From Edaphobacter aggregans (GTDB lineage: Bacteria; Acidobacteriota; Terriglobia; Terriglobales; Acidobacteriaceae): a DNA stretch of 64,000 bases. Every line of letters starts with the position of its first letter. Positions within the stretch are counted from its first letter, which is position 1. This document shows positions 9,162 through 17,680 of this stretch, piece by piece. Location of the stretch: contig DZDJ01000008.1 in assembly GCA_022736715.1 (NCBI GenBank), positions 37,529 through 101,528 of the forward strand, written 5' to 3'. The translations under genes and the position numbers were made by a program. The notes beneath the pieces were generated by a model. It was not told the DNA's origin, did no database searches, and saw only the letters and a list, made by a program, of their open reading frames with translations.

Positions 9162-10487
9162 TTGAAGATTTCTTACAGCAGGGAATCCCAACAGAAGCCA
9201 GGCCGCATTTTTTATGGCTGGTGGGTGGTGTTGGCCGCATTTTTGAATCTGTTTTTTTCGGTTGGAGTGATTTATTACGGTTTCCCCGTTTTTTATCCGG
9301 CGTTTGTTCGTGCTCTTGGATTTTCGCGAACAGATGTAACGCAGGGCTTTCTGATCGGCGCATTTGTGGTGGGCATTCCCTTTGGCCTGATCACGGGTGC
9401 TCTGATTGATCGCATCGGTACGCGCTGGGTCATCTTGTCCGGAGTACTTTTTGTCGGGCTGCCGCTGGTTCTGATGGGGTTCATGACGCAGGTCTGGCAG
9501 TATGAAGTGCTTTGTGTTGCGGAAACGCTGGGATACACCCTGGCCGGTCCGATTGCCAACCAGGTATTGGTATCGCAGTGGTTTAGCCAGCGCCGCGGTC
9601 AGGCGATGGGGTATGCCTATCTGGGGTTGGGGCTTGGGGGAGTGGTTGCGCCGCCGGCGGCTGACTGGCTGATTCGCACCTTTGGCTGGCGTCTGGCGCT
9701 GGAAGCTGGCGGCATTCTGATTATGGTGGTGCTGTTCCCGATCGGCCTGTGGGTGACGCGTTCCTCGCCGGCAGAAATGGGACTGCTCCCCGATGGTTCT
9801 GATCATTCTGAGAAGTCGGCGCAAGCAGGCAGGACGCCAAATGCGGCGTCAGCCCCTTCTGTTCCAACGGCAGTTGCGGTACGCGGCGCCAACTTCTGGC
9901 TGATCATGGCGGGAACGGTGTTTGTGCTGGGCGCCAGCAACGTGGTCATTCAGCATTTCATTCTTTTTCTGGAAGACAAGCACTATTCCTCAACCATTGC
10001 TTCGCAATTTCTCTCTGTGCTGCTCGTCTCCAGCCTGGGAGGGCGGGTTCTGGCGGGCTACATCGCGGACCGGCTTCGCAAGAAGAACACGATGGCGCTC
10101 TTCTACCTGTTGATGGGGCTGGGTATGCCGCTGCTGTATCTGGCAAGTCATCCGGTTGCACTTTGGATTTTTGCGGCTATTTTTGGTTTCGCCATGGGCG
10201 CGGACTACATGTTGATTCCCCTGGTGCTGGCTGAGTGCTTTGGGCTCGAAAGCTTGGGTATGCTGCTTTCGCTGATTGTCACCGGGTTTTCCATCAGTCA
10301 GTGGGGTGCGTCGTGGATGGCGGGAAAAGCCTTTGAGATGTATCACAGCTACGAACTGGTGTGGAGGGTGCTGACGGTGGCGTGCGTGGCAGGTGCTGCT
10401 GCAATTTACGCCATCTCTCCCCGATGGAACAAGCCGGCAAAAGAAAACATGGATATGAGCCTCCCGGCCGATGCGGAAGTACATTAG
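9162..10487 (+). CDS. MFS transporter, OFA (oxalate/formate antiporter-like) type
   Basis: 441 aa inner-membrane carrier with about 12 hydrophobic helices and a central loop rich in Ser/Ala. The opening GRIFYGWWVVLAAFLNLFFSVGVIYYGFPVF and the loop motif GALIDRIGTRWVI are typical of the OFA and monocarboxylate-like MFS groups, which often carry organic acids or sugar acids. The start is TTG, placed 4 nt after GGGAGGG; the nearby ATG at 9158 is in another frame and leads to a shadow ORF. It is the first gene of a run with an NAD-dependent dehydrogenase/epimerase and a DHDPS-type aldolase, so its cargo is probably the substrate of those enzymes (inference). Confidence 0.88.
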   Translation: MKISYSRESQQKPGRIFYGWWVVLAAFLNLFFSVGVIYYGFPVFYPAFVRALGFSRTDVTQGFLIGAFVVGIPFGLITGALIDRIGTRWVILSGVLFVGLPLVLMGFMTQVWQYEVLCVAETLGYTLAGPIANQVLVSQWFSQRRGQAMGYAYLGLGLGGVVAPPAADWLIRTFGWRLALEAGGILIMVVLFPIGLWVTRSSPAEMGLLPDGSDHSEKSAQAGRTPNAASAPSVPTAVAVRGANFWLIMAGTVFVLGASNVVIQHFILFLEDKHYSSTIASQFLSVLLVSSLGGRVLAGYIADRLRKKNTMALFYLLMGLGMPLLYLASHPVALWIFAAIFGFAMGADYMLIPLVLAECFGLESLGMLLSLIVTGFSISQWGASWMAGKAFEMYHSYELVWRVLTVACVAGAAAIYAISPRWNKPAKENMDMSLPADAEVH

Positions 10488-10574
10488 TGCAGCAACGGCG
10501 GCTGGTCAGAAGTCCGCAGGGCAGCGCGGCAGACTACAGGGACCTACTTTGAAGCAGTGCCATAGGAAGGAAAG

Positions 10575-11621
10575 ATGATGGAATTATCCCGCAATCAAAA
10601 TTCGATCCGCGATGTTGAGGAACTGGAAGACATTCTGAGTGAGCCAACCGAAGCCACAGTGCGCGATATGGCTGCTCTGGAAGGGGACATTGTCGTACTT
10701 GGTGTTGGCGGCAAGATGGGGCCAACGCTGGCGCGCATGGCCAGGAAGGCCTCAGACCGTGCCGGGGTCAGGCGCAAGGTGATCGGCGTGGCGCGCTTCT
10801 CGGTGCCGGGGTTGCAGCAGCGTCTGGAGTCCTGGGGGGTTGAGACCCGGTCGGCTGACCTGCTGGACCTGGATGCCTACGCTACTCTTCCGGATGCGGC
10901 CAATGTGGTGTATATGGCGGGCATGAAGTTTGGCTCGACCGGCCAGGAATCATTGACATGGGCGATGAATACATATTTACCTGCGCCGGTCTGTGAGCGC
11001 TACCGCGGAAGCCGCATGGCGGTATTTTCCACGGGCAACATCTACGGTCTGTGTTCTACGACTGCCGTTGGCTCGCGCGAGGAGGATGAGATGCACCCGG
11101 TGGGCGAATATGCGATGAGCTGCCTAGGACGGGAGCGCATCTTCGAGTACTTCAGCCGCAAGTACGATATTCCGATGACCTTTGTCCGGATCTACTATGC
11201 AACGGAGATGCGTTACGGCGTGCTGGTGGATATTGCCCGCATGGTGCAGTCCGAGCAGCCGGTTCCGCTGACGATGGGACACCTGAATGCCATCTGGCAG
11301 GCAGATGGCTCTGCGATGAGTCTGCGTTCTTTGCTGCACGCTTCCACGCCGCCGCTGGCCCTGAACGTTGCCGGGCCAGAGTTGTTGAGTGTGCGTCAGG
11401 TTGCGCAGGGCTTTGGCGCACTGCTGAACAAGGAAGTGCGCTTCGAAGGCGCGGAGTCTGGCGATGGCCTGTTGTGTAATGCACAGAAGGCGGCACAGCT
11501 CTTCGGCTATCCGGAAGTGGGCGTTCGCCAGATGATGACCTGGATTGCGGACTGGGTGAAGCACGGTAAGGAAAGCCTGGGAAAGCCGACACATTTTGAG
11601 AACCGGAAAGGGAATTTTTAG
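10575..11621 (+). CDS. NAD(P)-dependent epimerase/dehydratase family protein
   Basis: 348 aa extended short-chain dehydrogenase. A Rossmann start, DIVVLGVGGKMGPTLARMA, lies at about residues 38-56, followed by VVYMAG and an FSTGNIYGL segment where the family has its Ser/Thr active-site region. The YxxxK pair is less clear (a YAMSCLGRER segment occupies that place), so it may not be a standard epimerase. Good AAGGAAAG upstream of the ATG. It lies between the MFS transporter (88 bp upstream) and the DHDPS-family gene (9 bp downstream). Oxidation or epimerisation of an imported sugar or sugar acid is a reasonable guess. Confidence 0.8.
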   Translation: MMELSRNQNSIRDVEELEDILSEPTEATVRDMAALEGDIVVLGVGGKMGPTLARMARKASDRAGVRRKVIGVARFSVPGLQQRLESWGVETRSADLLDLDAYATLPDAANVVYMAGMKFGSTGQESLTWAMNTYLPAPVCERYRGSRMAVFSTGNIYGLCSTTAVGSREEDEMHPVGEYAMSCLGRERIFEYFSRKYDIPMTFVRIYYATEMRYGVLVDIARMVQSEQPVPLTMGHLNAIWQADGSAMSLRSLLHASTPPLALNVAGPELLSVRQVAQGFGALLNKEVRFEGAESGDGLLCNAQKAAQLFGYPEVGVRQMMTWIADWVKHGKESLGKPTHFENRKGNF

Positions 11622-11630
11622 GGGCGGTTT

Positions 11631-12698
11631 ATGGCGAAAAAACTGGAAATGGAAAAGTTGCGCGCACTGCTGAACCGCGGTGCGGTGATTCCTGCACATC
11701 CGCTGGCATTGAATGCAGAGCGGCGACTGGATGAGCGCCGCCAGCGGGCACTGACCCGCTACTATGCAGATGCTGGCGCCGGCGGCATGGCGATTGGCGT
11801 GCACACAACGCAGTTTGCCATTCGTGATCCGCGTATTGGCCTGTATGTGCCGGTATTGCAGATTGCTGCGGAAGAGATGGACCGTGCAGACCAGAACCGG
11901 GCAGAGCCGTTGATTCGCATTGGAGGAATTTGCGGAAAAACAGAGCAGGCCGTCAGCGAGGCGGAAACACTGGTCCGGCTTGGCTACCATGCTGGCTTGC
12001 TGAGTCTGGCTGCCTTGCAGACGGCGGATGTGGCGGGCCTGATTCAACACTGCCGAACGATCGCTGAGATCATTCCCGTGGTTGGCTTCTATCTGCAACC
12101 GGCTGCCGGTGGGCGGTTGCTTTCCTACGATTTCTGGCGTTCGTTTGTCGAGATTGAAAATGTTGTCGCAATCAAGATGGCTCCGTTCAACCGTTATCAA
12201 ACGCTGGATGTGGTGCGTGCCGTGGCCGAATCGGGACGGGAGATTGCGCTCTATACCGGTAACGACGACAACATCGTCATGGATCTGGTGACTCCGTTTG
12301 TTTTTGACGTAAACGGCGGGAAGCGCGAGGTGCGCATTACTGGCGGACTGTTGGGACACTGGGCGGTGTGGACCAGAAGCGCCGTGGGACTGCTGGAAGA
12401 GTGTCATGCCGCCTCCCGCGCCGAGGGCATTTCAGCGGAACTGCTGCGCAAGAGCGTTGCGGTAACAGATACCAATGCCGTGTTCTTTGACGCGGCCAAT
12501 CAATACGCCGGCTGCATTGCCGGCCTGCATGAGGTGCTGCGCCGTCAGGGACTGCTGGAGGGGCTTTGGTGTCTTGACCCGCAGGAGTGCCTGAGTCCTG
12601 GCCAAAAGGAGGAGATTGATCGTGTCTACGTGGCCTATCCTCATCTGAATGACGACGAGTTTGTGCGGCAGGGACTGGACCGATGGCTGGCAAACTAG
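11631..12698 (+). CDS. dihydrodipicolinate synthase (DHDPS/NAL) family aldolase or dehydratase
   Basis: 355 aa class I aldolase barrel. The Schiff-base lysine candidate is K182 in VVAIKMAPFNRYQ, and the partner tyrosine is Y154 in VVGFYLQPAAGG; both sit where the family expects them. The family acts on pyruvate-type keto acids (lyases such as KDG aldolase or sialate lyase, and sugar-acid dehydratases). The protein is longer than lysine-pathway DapA (about 290 aa) and sits in a sugar operon, so lysine biosynthesis is unlikely. It is 9 nt downstream of the epimerase-like gene. Confidence 0.85.
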   Translation: MAKKLEMEKLRALLNRGAVIPAHPLALNAERRLDERRQRALTRYYADAGAGGMAIGVHTTQFAIRDPRIGLYVPVLQIAAEEMDRADQNRAEPLIRIGGICGKTEQAVSEAETLVRLGYHAGLLSLAALQTADVAGLIQHCRTIAEIIPVVGFYLQPAAGGRLLSYDFWRSFVEIENVVAIKMAPFNRYQTLDVVRAVAESGREIALYTGNDDNIVMDLVTPFVFDVNGGKREVRITGGLLGHWAVWTRSAVGLLEECHAASRAEGISAELLRKSVAVTDTNAVFFDAANQYAGCIAGLHEVLRRQGLLEGLWCLDPQECLSPGQKEEIDRVYVAYPHLNDDEFVRQGLDRWLAN

Positions 12699-13204
12699 CC
12701 ATCGGCATTCCCTTACTAACCAGTTTCTGCCACACTCCGCCCTCACGTACCTCCATGCGTGGGGGCATTTTCACGGAAAGTGCAGGCTGTACAGGGATGG
12801 CCGGCAGCAGGGTTGTCCCAGCAGCCGTGAAGAATAGCAATTGCAGGCAAGGTTTAGCTGTATCACATTCATTTAAAATAAGTTGAATGTCGGCGAGCCG
12901 GTTTCGGGAGGAGGAGGTTTCAGGGGCCAGCTTTTATTTGTTTTCTTTTAATTTCTTTTGATGTGAAATTTTGCTTGCAGGTCTGTTGTAAATATATTAA
13001 AACGTTACAACGAGAAATTAAACGGAAGTTGTTTGATTTCGTATTGCTTCAATGCTTGGGCGGTAGGAATCGCACTCTGATTGAAATGGCGGCACAGGTT
13101 GCGAAAGAAGTTGAAATGCGGAGATTGGGTAAAAGGACTTTTCCAGAAATGCAAAAACTGGTGTCCGGCTTGATATTCCAGCAGTGGTTTTGGGAGGGGT
13201 TTCA
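12699..13204 (+). other. 506-bp non-coding leader upstream of TonB receptor 1
   Basis: No convincing gene; the 81-aa ORF at 12963-13208 has no recognisable features and overlaps the receptor start. A weak hairpin, CCTCACG...CGTGGGG followed by CATTTT (12741-12770), may end the aldolase operon. The rest is AT-rich around 12930-13060 (TTGTAAATATATTAAAACGTTACAACG) and probably holds the receptor promoter and a long 5' leader. No known riboswitch is recognised. Confidence 0.5.
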
Positions 13205-16200
13205 ATGAAAAAGATACAACGAGGAATGGTATGGCTATGTGCCGTTGTCATGCTGGTGAGCATGACGTCAGCGATAGCTCAGACGATCACCGGATCCATA
13301 CGCGGCCTGGTGACGGATTCAAGCGGAGCGGTGATCCCTGGAGCCAAGGTCATTGCGAGAAATGTCAATACGGGTGTAACTACTCACACTGTGACAAACG
13401 GTGAGGGGCTCTACAACATCCAGTTCCTGCCAATTGGCGATTACACCGTCACGGCAAGCGCACCGGGCTTCCAGACGACCAAAGTGGGTTCGTTCCGTCT
13501 GCAAATTGATCAGGTTGCGAAGATCAATGCCAAGCTGGCAGTGGGCAAGAGTGCCACCACAGTAACGGTTGCGGCTTCCACTGCTCCACTGCTGAACACG
13601 GAAAATGCCACCTTGGGAACCAGCGTTGACGCGCATACGCTGGAGAACATGCCTCTGCCTGGGCTGAACGTGAACTATGCAACGATGTTTGTTCCGGGCA
13701 CGGTGCTGCCAACCTCGGGCAATCTTGGGTCTACGCAGGCGACAGGGCGCGATGCAGGCGGCTCCGGCGGGCAGGGCTCGCAGGTGGTGCCGTCCTTCAA
13801 CGGCAACCGTCAGCAGACCAACAACTACATTCTGGATGGTATGGAGATCAATGAGACGGTGAACAACCTCATTGGCTACAACCCGTCCCCGTTCTCGCTG
13901 CAGGAAGTGCGTGTTATCACCGGCAATGCCGATGCTGAATATGGCAACGTCAATGGCGGCGAAGTTGTGATGGTCACCAAGGGTGGAACCAACAAGTTTC
14001 ACGGCAGCGCCTTTGAGTATTTCCAGAACCAGAATCTGGCGGCAAACGACTGGACGGATAACCTTACACATACCCCAAAATCCAAATTCACGAGCAACCA
14101 GTTTGGCGCCACCATTGGCGGCCCGCTGTTGCGGAACAAGCTGTTCTTCTTTGGCGATTATGAGGGCGTTCGCAGTGGCGGGCCTGCCAATCCGACAGTG
14201 GTCAGTGTTCCGACCGCAGCCGAGCGCACGGGGGACTTCTCTGCGCTGCTTGCGGTGGAAGGCACGCAACTGTATGACACCTCCAATGGCCTGGCAAATG
14301 CCACACCTTACGCCAATAACCAGATTCCTATAAACAATCCGGTGGCCAGGTTCCTGTTTGCGCACCCGGAGGCACTGCCGCTGCCGAACCACGCCCCCAA
14401 TCCGGGTAGCGTGTCCTATCTGAACTATCAGGGATTCAGTCAAACGAAGAACGGCAATGATCAGGGCGACATCCGGGTTGACTACAACATCAGCCAGAAG
14501 GACTCGCTCATGGCCAAATACACCGTCGGTGATGCCTACACAGACCACACGAAGGTGGCGTTGCCGGTGCAGTTTCCTACAACCGATGATTATCCTTTCC
14601 ACCTCGCGGTTTTGAACTGGGTACACACCTTTTCCCCCTCCGTGGTGAATGAGGCGCGTGCCGGTTTCTCGCGTATTGTCTGGAACCAGGGATCGCCTTC
14701 TGATCCTTCCGGATTGTTTGGCAAGAATGGGGACCAGGTGGTCGGAATTCCACTGGCAGACCAGTCCATCGTCGGTTTCAGCTATATGAATTTCCAGAAT
14801 GCCAGTTCTTCGGGATTCACCAGCTTTGGTGTGAGCCCGAATACGGTCAACTTTCTGGCGGACAACAACTTCAGCTATGGAGACAATCTGACCTGGCAGC
14901 ATGGCAACCATGTGACCAAGTTTGGTGTCCAGTTTGTGCGTTATCAGCAGAACTTCTTCACCACCAGCAACCTGGGCGGTCTGCTGGGCCAATTCAACTA
15001 TTCGGGTGTGTATACTGCCGGGCCCAGTGGCAGTGGTGGTGGGAATCCTTTTGCGGACTTCGTGGTCGACAAGGCTGCCAGCGCACAGATTACTGGTGTC
15101 AAGGGGCCTTTTGGGCAACGTCAGTGGCGGAATGCTTTCTACGTGCAGGACGACTGGAAAATTCTTCCGAACCTGACGCTGAACATGGGTATGCGGTATG
15201 CCTATGACCAGGCCATTTACGAGGTCCACGACAAGATGTTGTCCGTTGACCTGAAGAAGGCCTATTTTGCAGCACCGGGAACCCCGTTTGATTCCATGCT
15301 GCTGTATGCGGGCAAGAATGGCGCCAGCCGGGCGCTGTATAACGCTTATCCGTGGCAGGTGATGCCACGTTTCGGCTTTGCCTGGCAGGTAAATCATCGT
15401 ACGGTGGTGCGTGGCGGCTATGGCATTACGGAGGCCATGGAAGGCACAGGATCCGGTCTGCGTATGACGCAGAATCCGCCCTTCCAGCCTTCGTTCTCCT
15501 TTTTTGCCGCGCCTCCGGGCGCCACGACGGGGGGGACGTCTCTACAGACCGGGAATGGCTTTACGTCGGTGCAGCACTCTGGCAACAACACGAACGTCTT
15601 TTCCGGGATAATTGATGTCTGGGACCCGAACCTGCGTCCCGCAGTGGTGCAGCAGTTCAACCTGACGACGCAGTATGCCGTCAACGACAGCACTTCAGTA
15701 CAACTGGGGTATGTCGGGCAGCTTGGACAGCACCTGGTGGTTCCTCTGGGACTGAACCAGTACACTGCGCCGGTTCCGAGCACCTGCGCCAATCCTGATC
15801 CGAACGATGGTTGTACTTACAAGGTGGCTCCTTACTATGCACTGGTGGGCGCCTATGGATATGTGATTGAAACGGTCTCGCAGGGCATACAAAACTACAA
15901 TGCGCTCCAGGCCGTGTTGCAGCACCAGGACCGGAATGGTCTGCAGTTCCAGTTGAACTACACCTGGTCCAAGGCAATGACCAATAACGTCGGCTTCTTC
16001 GGCGTCAATGGCAGTGCCGGCACGGACTCCTTCTGGCAGAACACCTATGATCCCCAGGCAGATTACGGTCCGTCGAGCTATGACGTGCGCCATAACCTGA
16101 CGGGAACCATGGTCTACGAGCTTCCGTTCGGACGTGGCAAGAAGTTTGGCGGCAACTGGAACCGTGCGGTGAATTCGGTTGCTGGCGGCTGGTCCCTTTC

Positions 16201-16696
16201 CGGCGCGGCCATGCTCAGCAGCGGCCTGCCGATTTCCATTCAGACCTTCAATGTGAACAACGAGCTGAACCCTCCGGGAAATCTGGATGGAACAGAGCGT
16301 GCCAACCACTACTTCCCGTTGAAGATCAAAAATCAGTCGGTAAACCACTGGTATGGGACTGATCCTTCGGCAACTCCGTGCAAAAGTGCTGGTCAGACGG
16401 TCAATTCCCTGGGAGCCAACTGCGCCTATGGGCAGCCATCGTCGACTGAATTTGGCAGCGCAAGCCCCAGCACAGAACGCGCACCGGGCTATCGCCAGAT
16501 TGATCTTTCTCTCTTCAAGGCGTTCCAGACGTACAAGGAGCAGCAGGTCAAGTTCCGTGTGGACGGCTTCAACGTCTTCAACATTGCCAGCTACGATCCT
16601 CCGGGACAGTACATCGACAGTGCGCGTTTCGGAAGAATCTTTGGTACGCTGTCACCGCCAAGGCAACTGCAGCTTTCTGTCATCTACCAGTTCTGA
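13205..16696 (+). CDS. TonB-dependent receptor 1, Oar-like, with carboxypeptidase-regulatory-like domain
   Basis: 1163 aa outer-membrane receptor. The ATG at 13205 has GGGAGGGG upstream and is followed by a signal peptide ending near SAIAQ; the longer track ORF adds only seven residues. Residues of about 28-115 are a CarboxypepD_reg-like beta-sandwich (GSIRGLVTDSSGAVIPGAKV). A plug region follows (NNYILDGMEINE, EYGNVNGGEVVMVTKGGTNKFHGSAFEYFQNQ), then a long 22-strand-type barrel ending in the aromatic SVIYQF. The family imports large ligands such as oligosaccharides using TonB energy. Placement after a sugar operon suggests it feeds that locus; the ligand is unknown. Confidence 0.95.
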   Translation: MKKIQRGMVWLCAVVMLVSMTSAIAQTITGSIRGLVTDSSGAVIPGAKVIARNVNTGVTTHTVTNGEGLYNIQFLPIGDYTVTASAPGFQTTKVGSFRLQIDQVAKINAKLAVGKSATTVTVAASTAPLLNTENATLGTSVDAHTLENMPLPGLNVNYATMFVPGTVLPTSGNLGSTQATGRDAGGSGGQGSQVVPSFNGNRQQTNNYILDGMEINETVNNLIGYNPSPFSLQEVRVITGNADAEYGNVNGGEVVMVTKGGTNKFHGSAFEYFQNQNLAANDWTDNLTHTPKSKFTSNQFGATIGGPLLRNKLFFFGDYEGVRSGGPANPTVVSVPTAAERTGDFSALLAVEGTQLYDTSNGLANATPYANNQIPINNPVARFLFAHPEALPLPNHAPNPGSVSYLNYQGFSQTKNGNDQGDIRVDYNISQKDSLMAKYTVGDAYTDHTKVALPVQFPTTDDYPFHLAVLNWVHTFSPSVVNEARAGFSRIVWNQGSPSDPSGLFGKNGDQVVGIPLADQSIVGFSYMNFQNASSSGFTSFGVSPNTVNFLADNNFSYGDNLTWQHGNHVTKFGVQFVRYQQNFFTTSNLGGLLGQFNYSGVYTAGPSGSGGGNPFADFVVDKAASAQITGVKGPFGQRQWRNAFYVQDDWKILPNLTLNMGMRYAYDQAIYEVHDKMLSVDLKKAYFAAPGTPFDSMLLYAGKNGASRALYNAYPWQVMPRFGFAWQVNHRTVVRGGYGITEAMEGTGSGLRMTQNPPFQPSFSFFAAPPGATTGGTSLQTGNGFTSVQHSGNNTNVFSGIIDVWDPNLRPAVVQQFNLTTQYAVNDSTSVQLGYVGQLGQHLVVPLGLNQYTAPVPSTCANPDPNDGCTYKVAPYYALVGAYGYVIETVSQGIQNYNALQAVLQHQDRNGLQFQLNYTWSKAMTNNVGFFGVNGSAGTDSFWQNTYDPQADYGPSSYDVRHNLTGTMVYELPFGRGKKFGGNWNRAVNSVAGGWSLSGAAMLSSGLPISIQTFNVNNELNPPGNLDGTERANHYFPLKIKNQSVNHWYGTDPSATPCKSAGQTVNSLGANCAYGQPSSTEFGSASPSTERAPGYRQIDLSLFKAFQTYKEQQVKFRVDGFNVFNIASYDPPGQYIDSARFGRIFGTLSPPRQLQLSVIYQF

Positions 16697-16715
16697 AGCG
16701 GTTCAATAGAAACAC

Positions 16716-16756
16716 AAAACGTGGAGAGCGTAACCGCGCTCTCCACGTTTTGCTTT
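16716..16756. terminator. strong bidirectional rho-independent terminator
   Basis: 15-bp perfect stem AAAACGTGGAGAGCG/CGCTCTCCACGTTTT around a 6-nt TAACCG loop, 20 bp after the receptor stop. The flanking A and T runs let it act in both directions, so it may also end kdsB transcripts coming from the other side. Confidence 0.9.
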
Positions 16757-16789
16757 TCCAGTTCCAGGGAATGTGAGCAGCCACGACAC

Positions 16790-16917
16790 GGCCGTAGCAA
16801 AAGCAGAGAGAGTCTGCAAGGCGGAGCCGCAGGCCTTGAGACGACACGGCCAGCAAGGAGCGGCGGCCGGGCACTCCCTGCAAAAGGCGGACAGCTCTCA
16901 GTAATCCTGCTTTTGCC
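16790..16917 (-). repeat. stop-codon-associated repeat element, copy A
   Basis: About 128 bp, read in the direction of kdsB. It begins GGCAAAAGCAGG at the first base after the kdsB TAG stop and ends CTCTGCTTTTGCTACGGCC, so its ends are inverted (GCAAAAGCAG/CTGCTTTTGC). An internal inverted pair, GCAGGGAG/CTCCTTGC, could form a hairpin. It shares long blocks with copies B (55256-55381) and C (59365-59463), for example GAGTGCCCGGCCGCCGCTCC with B. The ORFs the track calls here are shadows of the repeat. Confidence 0.85.
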
Positions 16918-17670
16918 CTATGAGCGCTGCTTGCGCAGCAGAGTTTCTACTTTTTTCAGATCTTCTTCCGTGTCCACGCCAATGGTGTCGTGCTCGGTTG
17001 GCTCCACGTAGACGGCGATGCCGTTTTCCAGAAAACGCAGCTGCTCCAGCCGCTCAATGGATTCCAGAGGACTGTGCGGAAGCTGAGGGAAGCGCAGCAG
17101 CGCGGCCTTGCGGTAGGCATACAGACCGATATGCTTCCACCAGGTGATGCCGGGCTGGCCATCGCGATTGTAGGGAATGGTGGCGCGGGAAAAATAGAGC
17201 GCGCGGCCGTCGCTGGCCGTTACTACTTTCACCGCGTTGGGATTATGGATGTTTTCTGCCGTGCATGGCGTTTTGATGGTGGAGACCTCCACCTCCGGCC
17301 GCAGCATGGGGCGCAGCAGCGCGGAAAGATGCTCGGTCAGCACCAGCGGCTCATCGCCCTGCACGTTGACGTAGATGTCGGCGTCCAGCTCCTGCGCCAC
17401 GGCGTGGATGCGGTCGGTGCCGCTGGGCAGGTCCGGCGAGGTCAGGCGGAAGCTCCAGCCCTGGGCGCGGCAAAGGCTGGCCACTTCTTCAGAGTCCGTG
17501 GCGACGATGACATCGTCCAGTTGGCTGCAATTGCGCGCCGCCTCATATACCCAGGTCAGCATGGGGCGTCCTGCCAGCTCGCGCAGCACTTTGCGCGGCA
17601 GGCGGGTTGAGGCCAGCCGCGCAGGAATTACGCCGAGAATACGAGGGCTGGTGGCGGGAGGTGTCATCAA
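16918..17670 (-). CDS. kdsB: 3-deoxy-manno-octulosonate cytidylyltransferase (CMP-KDO synthetase)
   Basis: 250 aa, the normal length (E. coli about 248). It activates KDO with CTP to CMP-KDO for the lipopolysaccharide inner core, in the cytoplasm. Motifs: VIPARLASTRLPRKVL at the N-terminus, VIVATDSEEV, SGTDRIHAVAQ, VNVQGDEPL and the C-terminal GVDTEEDLKKVE. It sits 10 nt downstream of the GDSL hydrolase gene on the same strand. Its stop codon abuts repeat copy A. The gene implies an LPS-bearing outer membrane. Confidence 0.96.
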   Translation of the reverse strand: MMTPPATSPRILGVIPARLASTRLPRKVLRELAGRPMLTWVYEAARNCSQLDDVIVATDSEEVASLCRAQGWSFRLTSPDLPSGTDRIHAVAQELDADIYVNVQGDEPLVLTEHLSALLRPMLRPEVEVSTIKTPCTAENIHNPNAVKVVTASDGRALYFSRATIPYNRDGQPGITWWKHIGLYAYRKAALLRFPQLPHSPLESIERLEQLRFLENGIAVYVEPTEHDTIGVDTEEDLKKVETLLRKQRS

Positions 17671-17680
17671 TGCGCGGTCC

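Noticed and set aside
11631-12698. Lysine-pathway dapA
   Set aside because: The protein is longer than DapA, sits in a sugar operon and has divergent motif surroundings; only the family-level call is kept.
12963-13208. 81-aa ORF upstream of receptor 1
   Set aside because: No domain, no ribosome-binding site, and it runs into the receptor start; treated as leader.
13319-15397. 692-aa antisense ORF (minus strand)
   Set aside because: Shadow of TonB receptor 1, which has clear domains and a strong ribosome-binding site.
16680-16883. Small ORFs inside the repeat elements, also 55272-55484 and 59232-59495, with a shared GVPGRRSL-like peptide
   Set aside because: The similarity comes from the DNA repeat itself. 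Reading frames and lengths differ between copies, and start context is lacking, so they are not genes.
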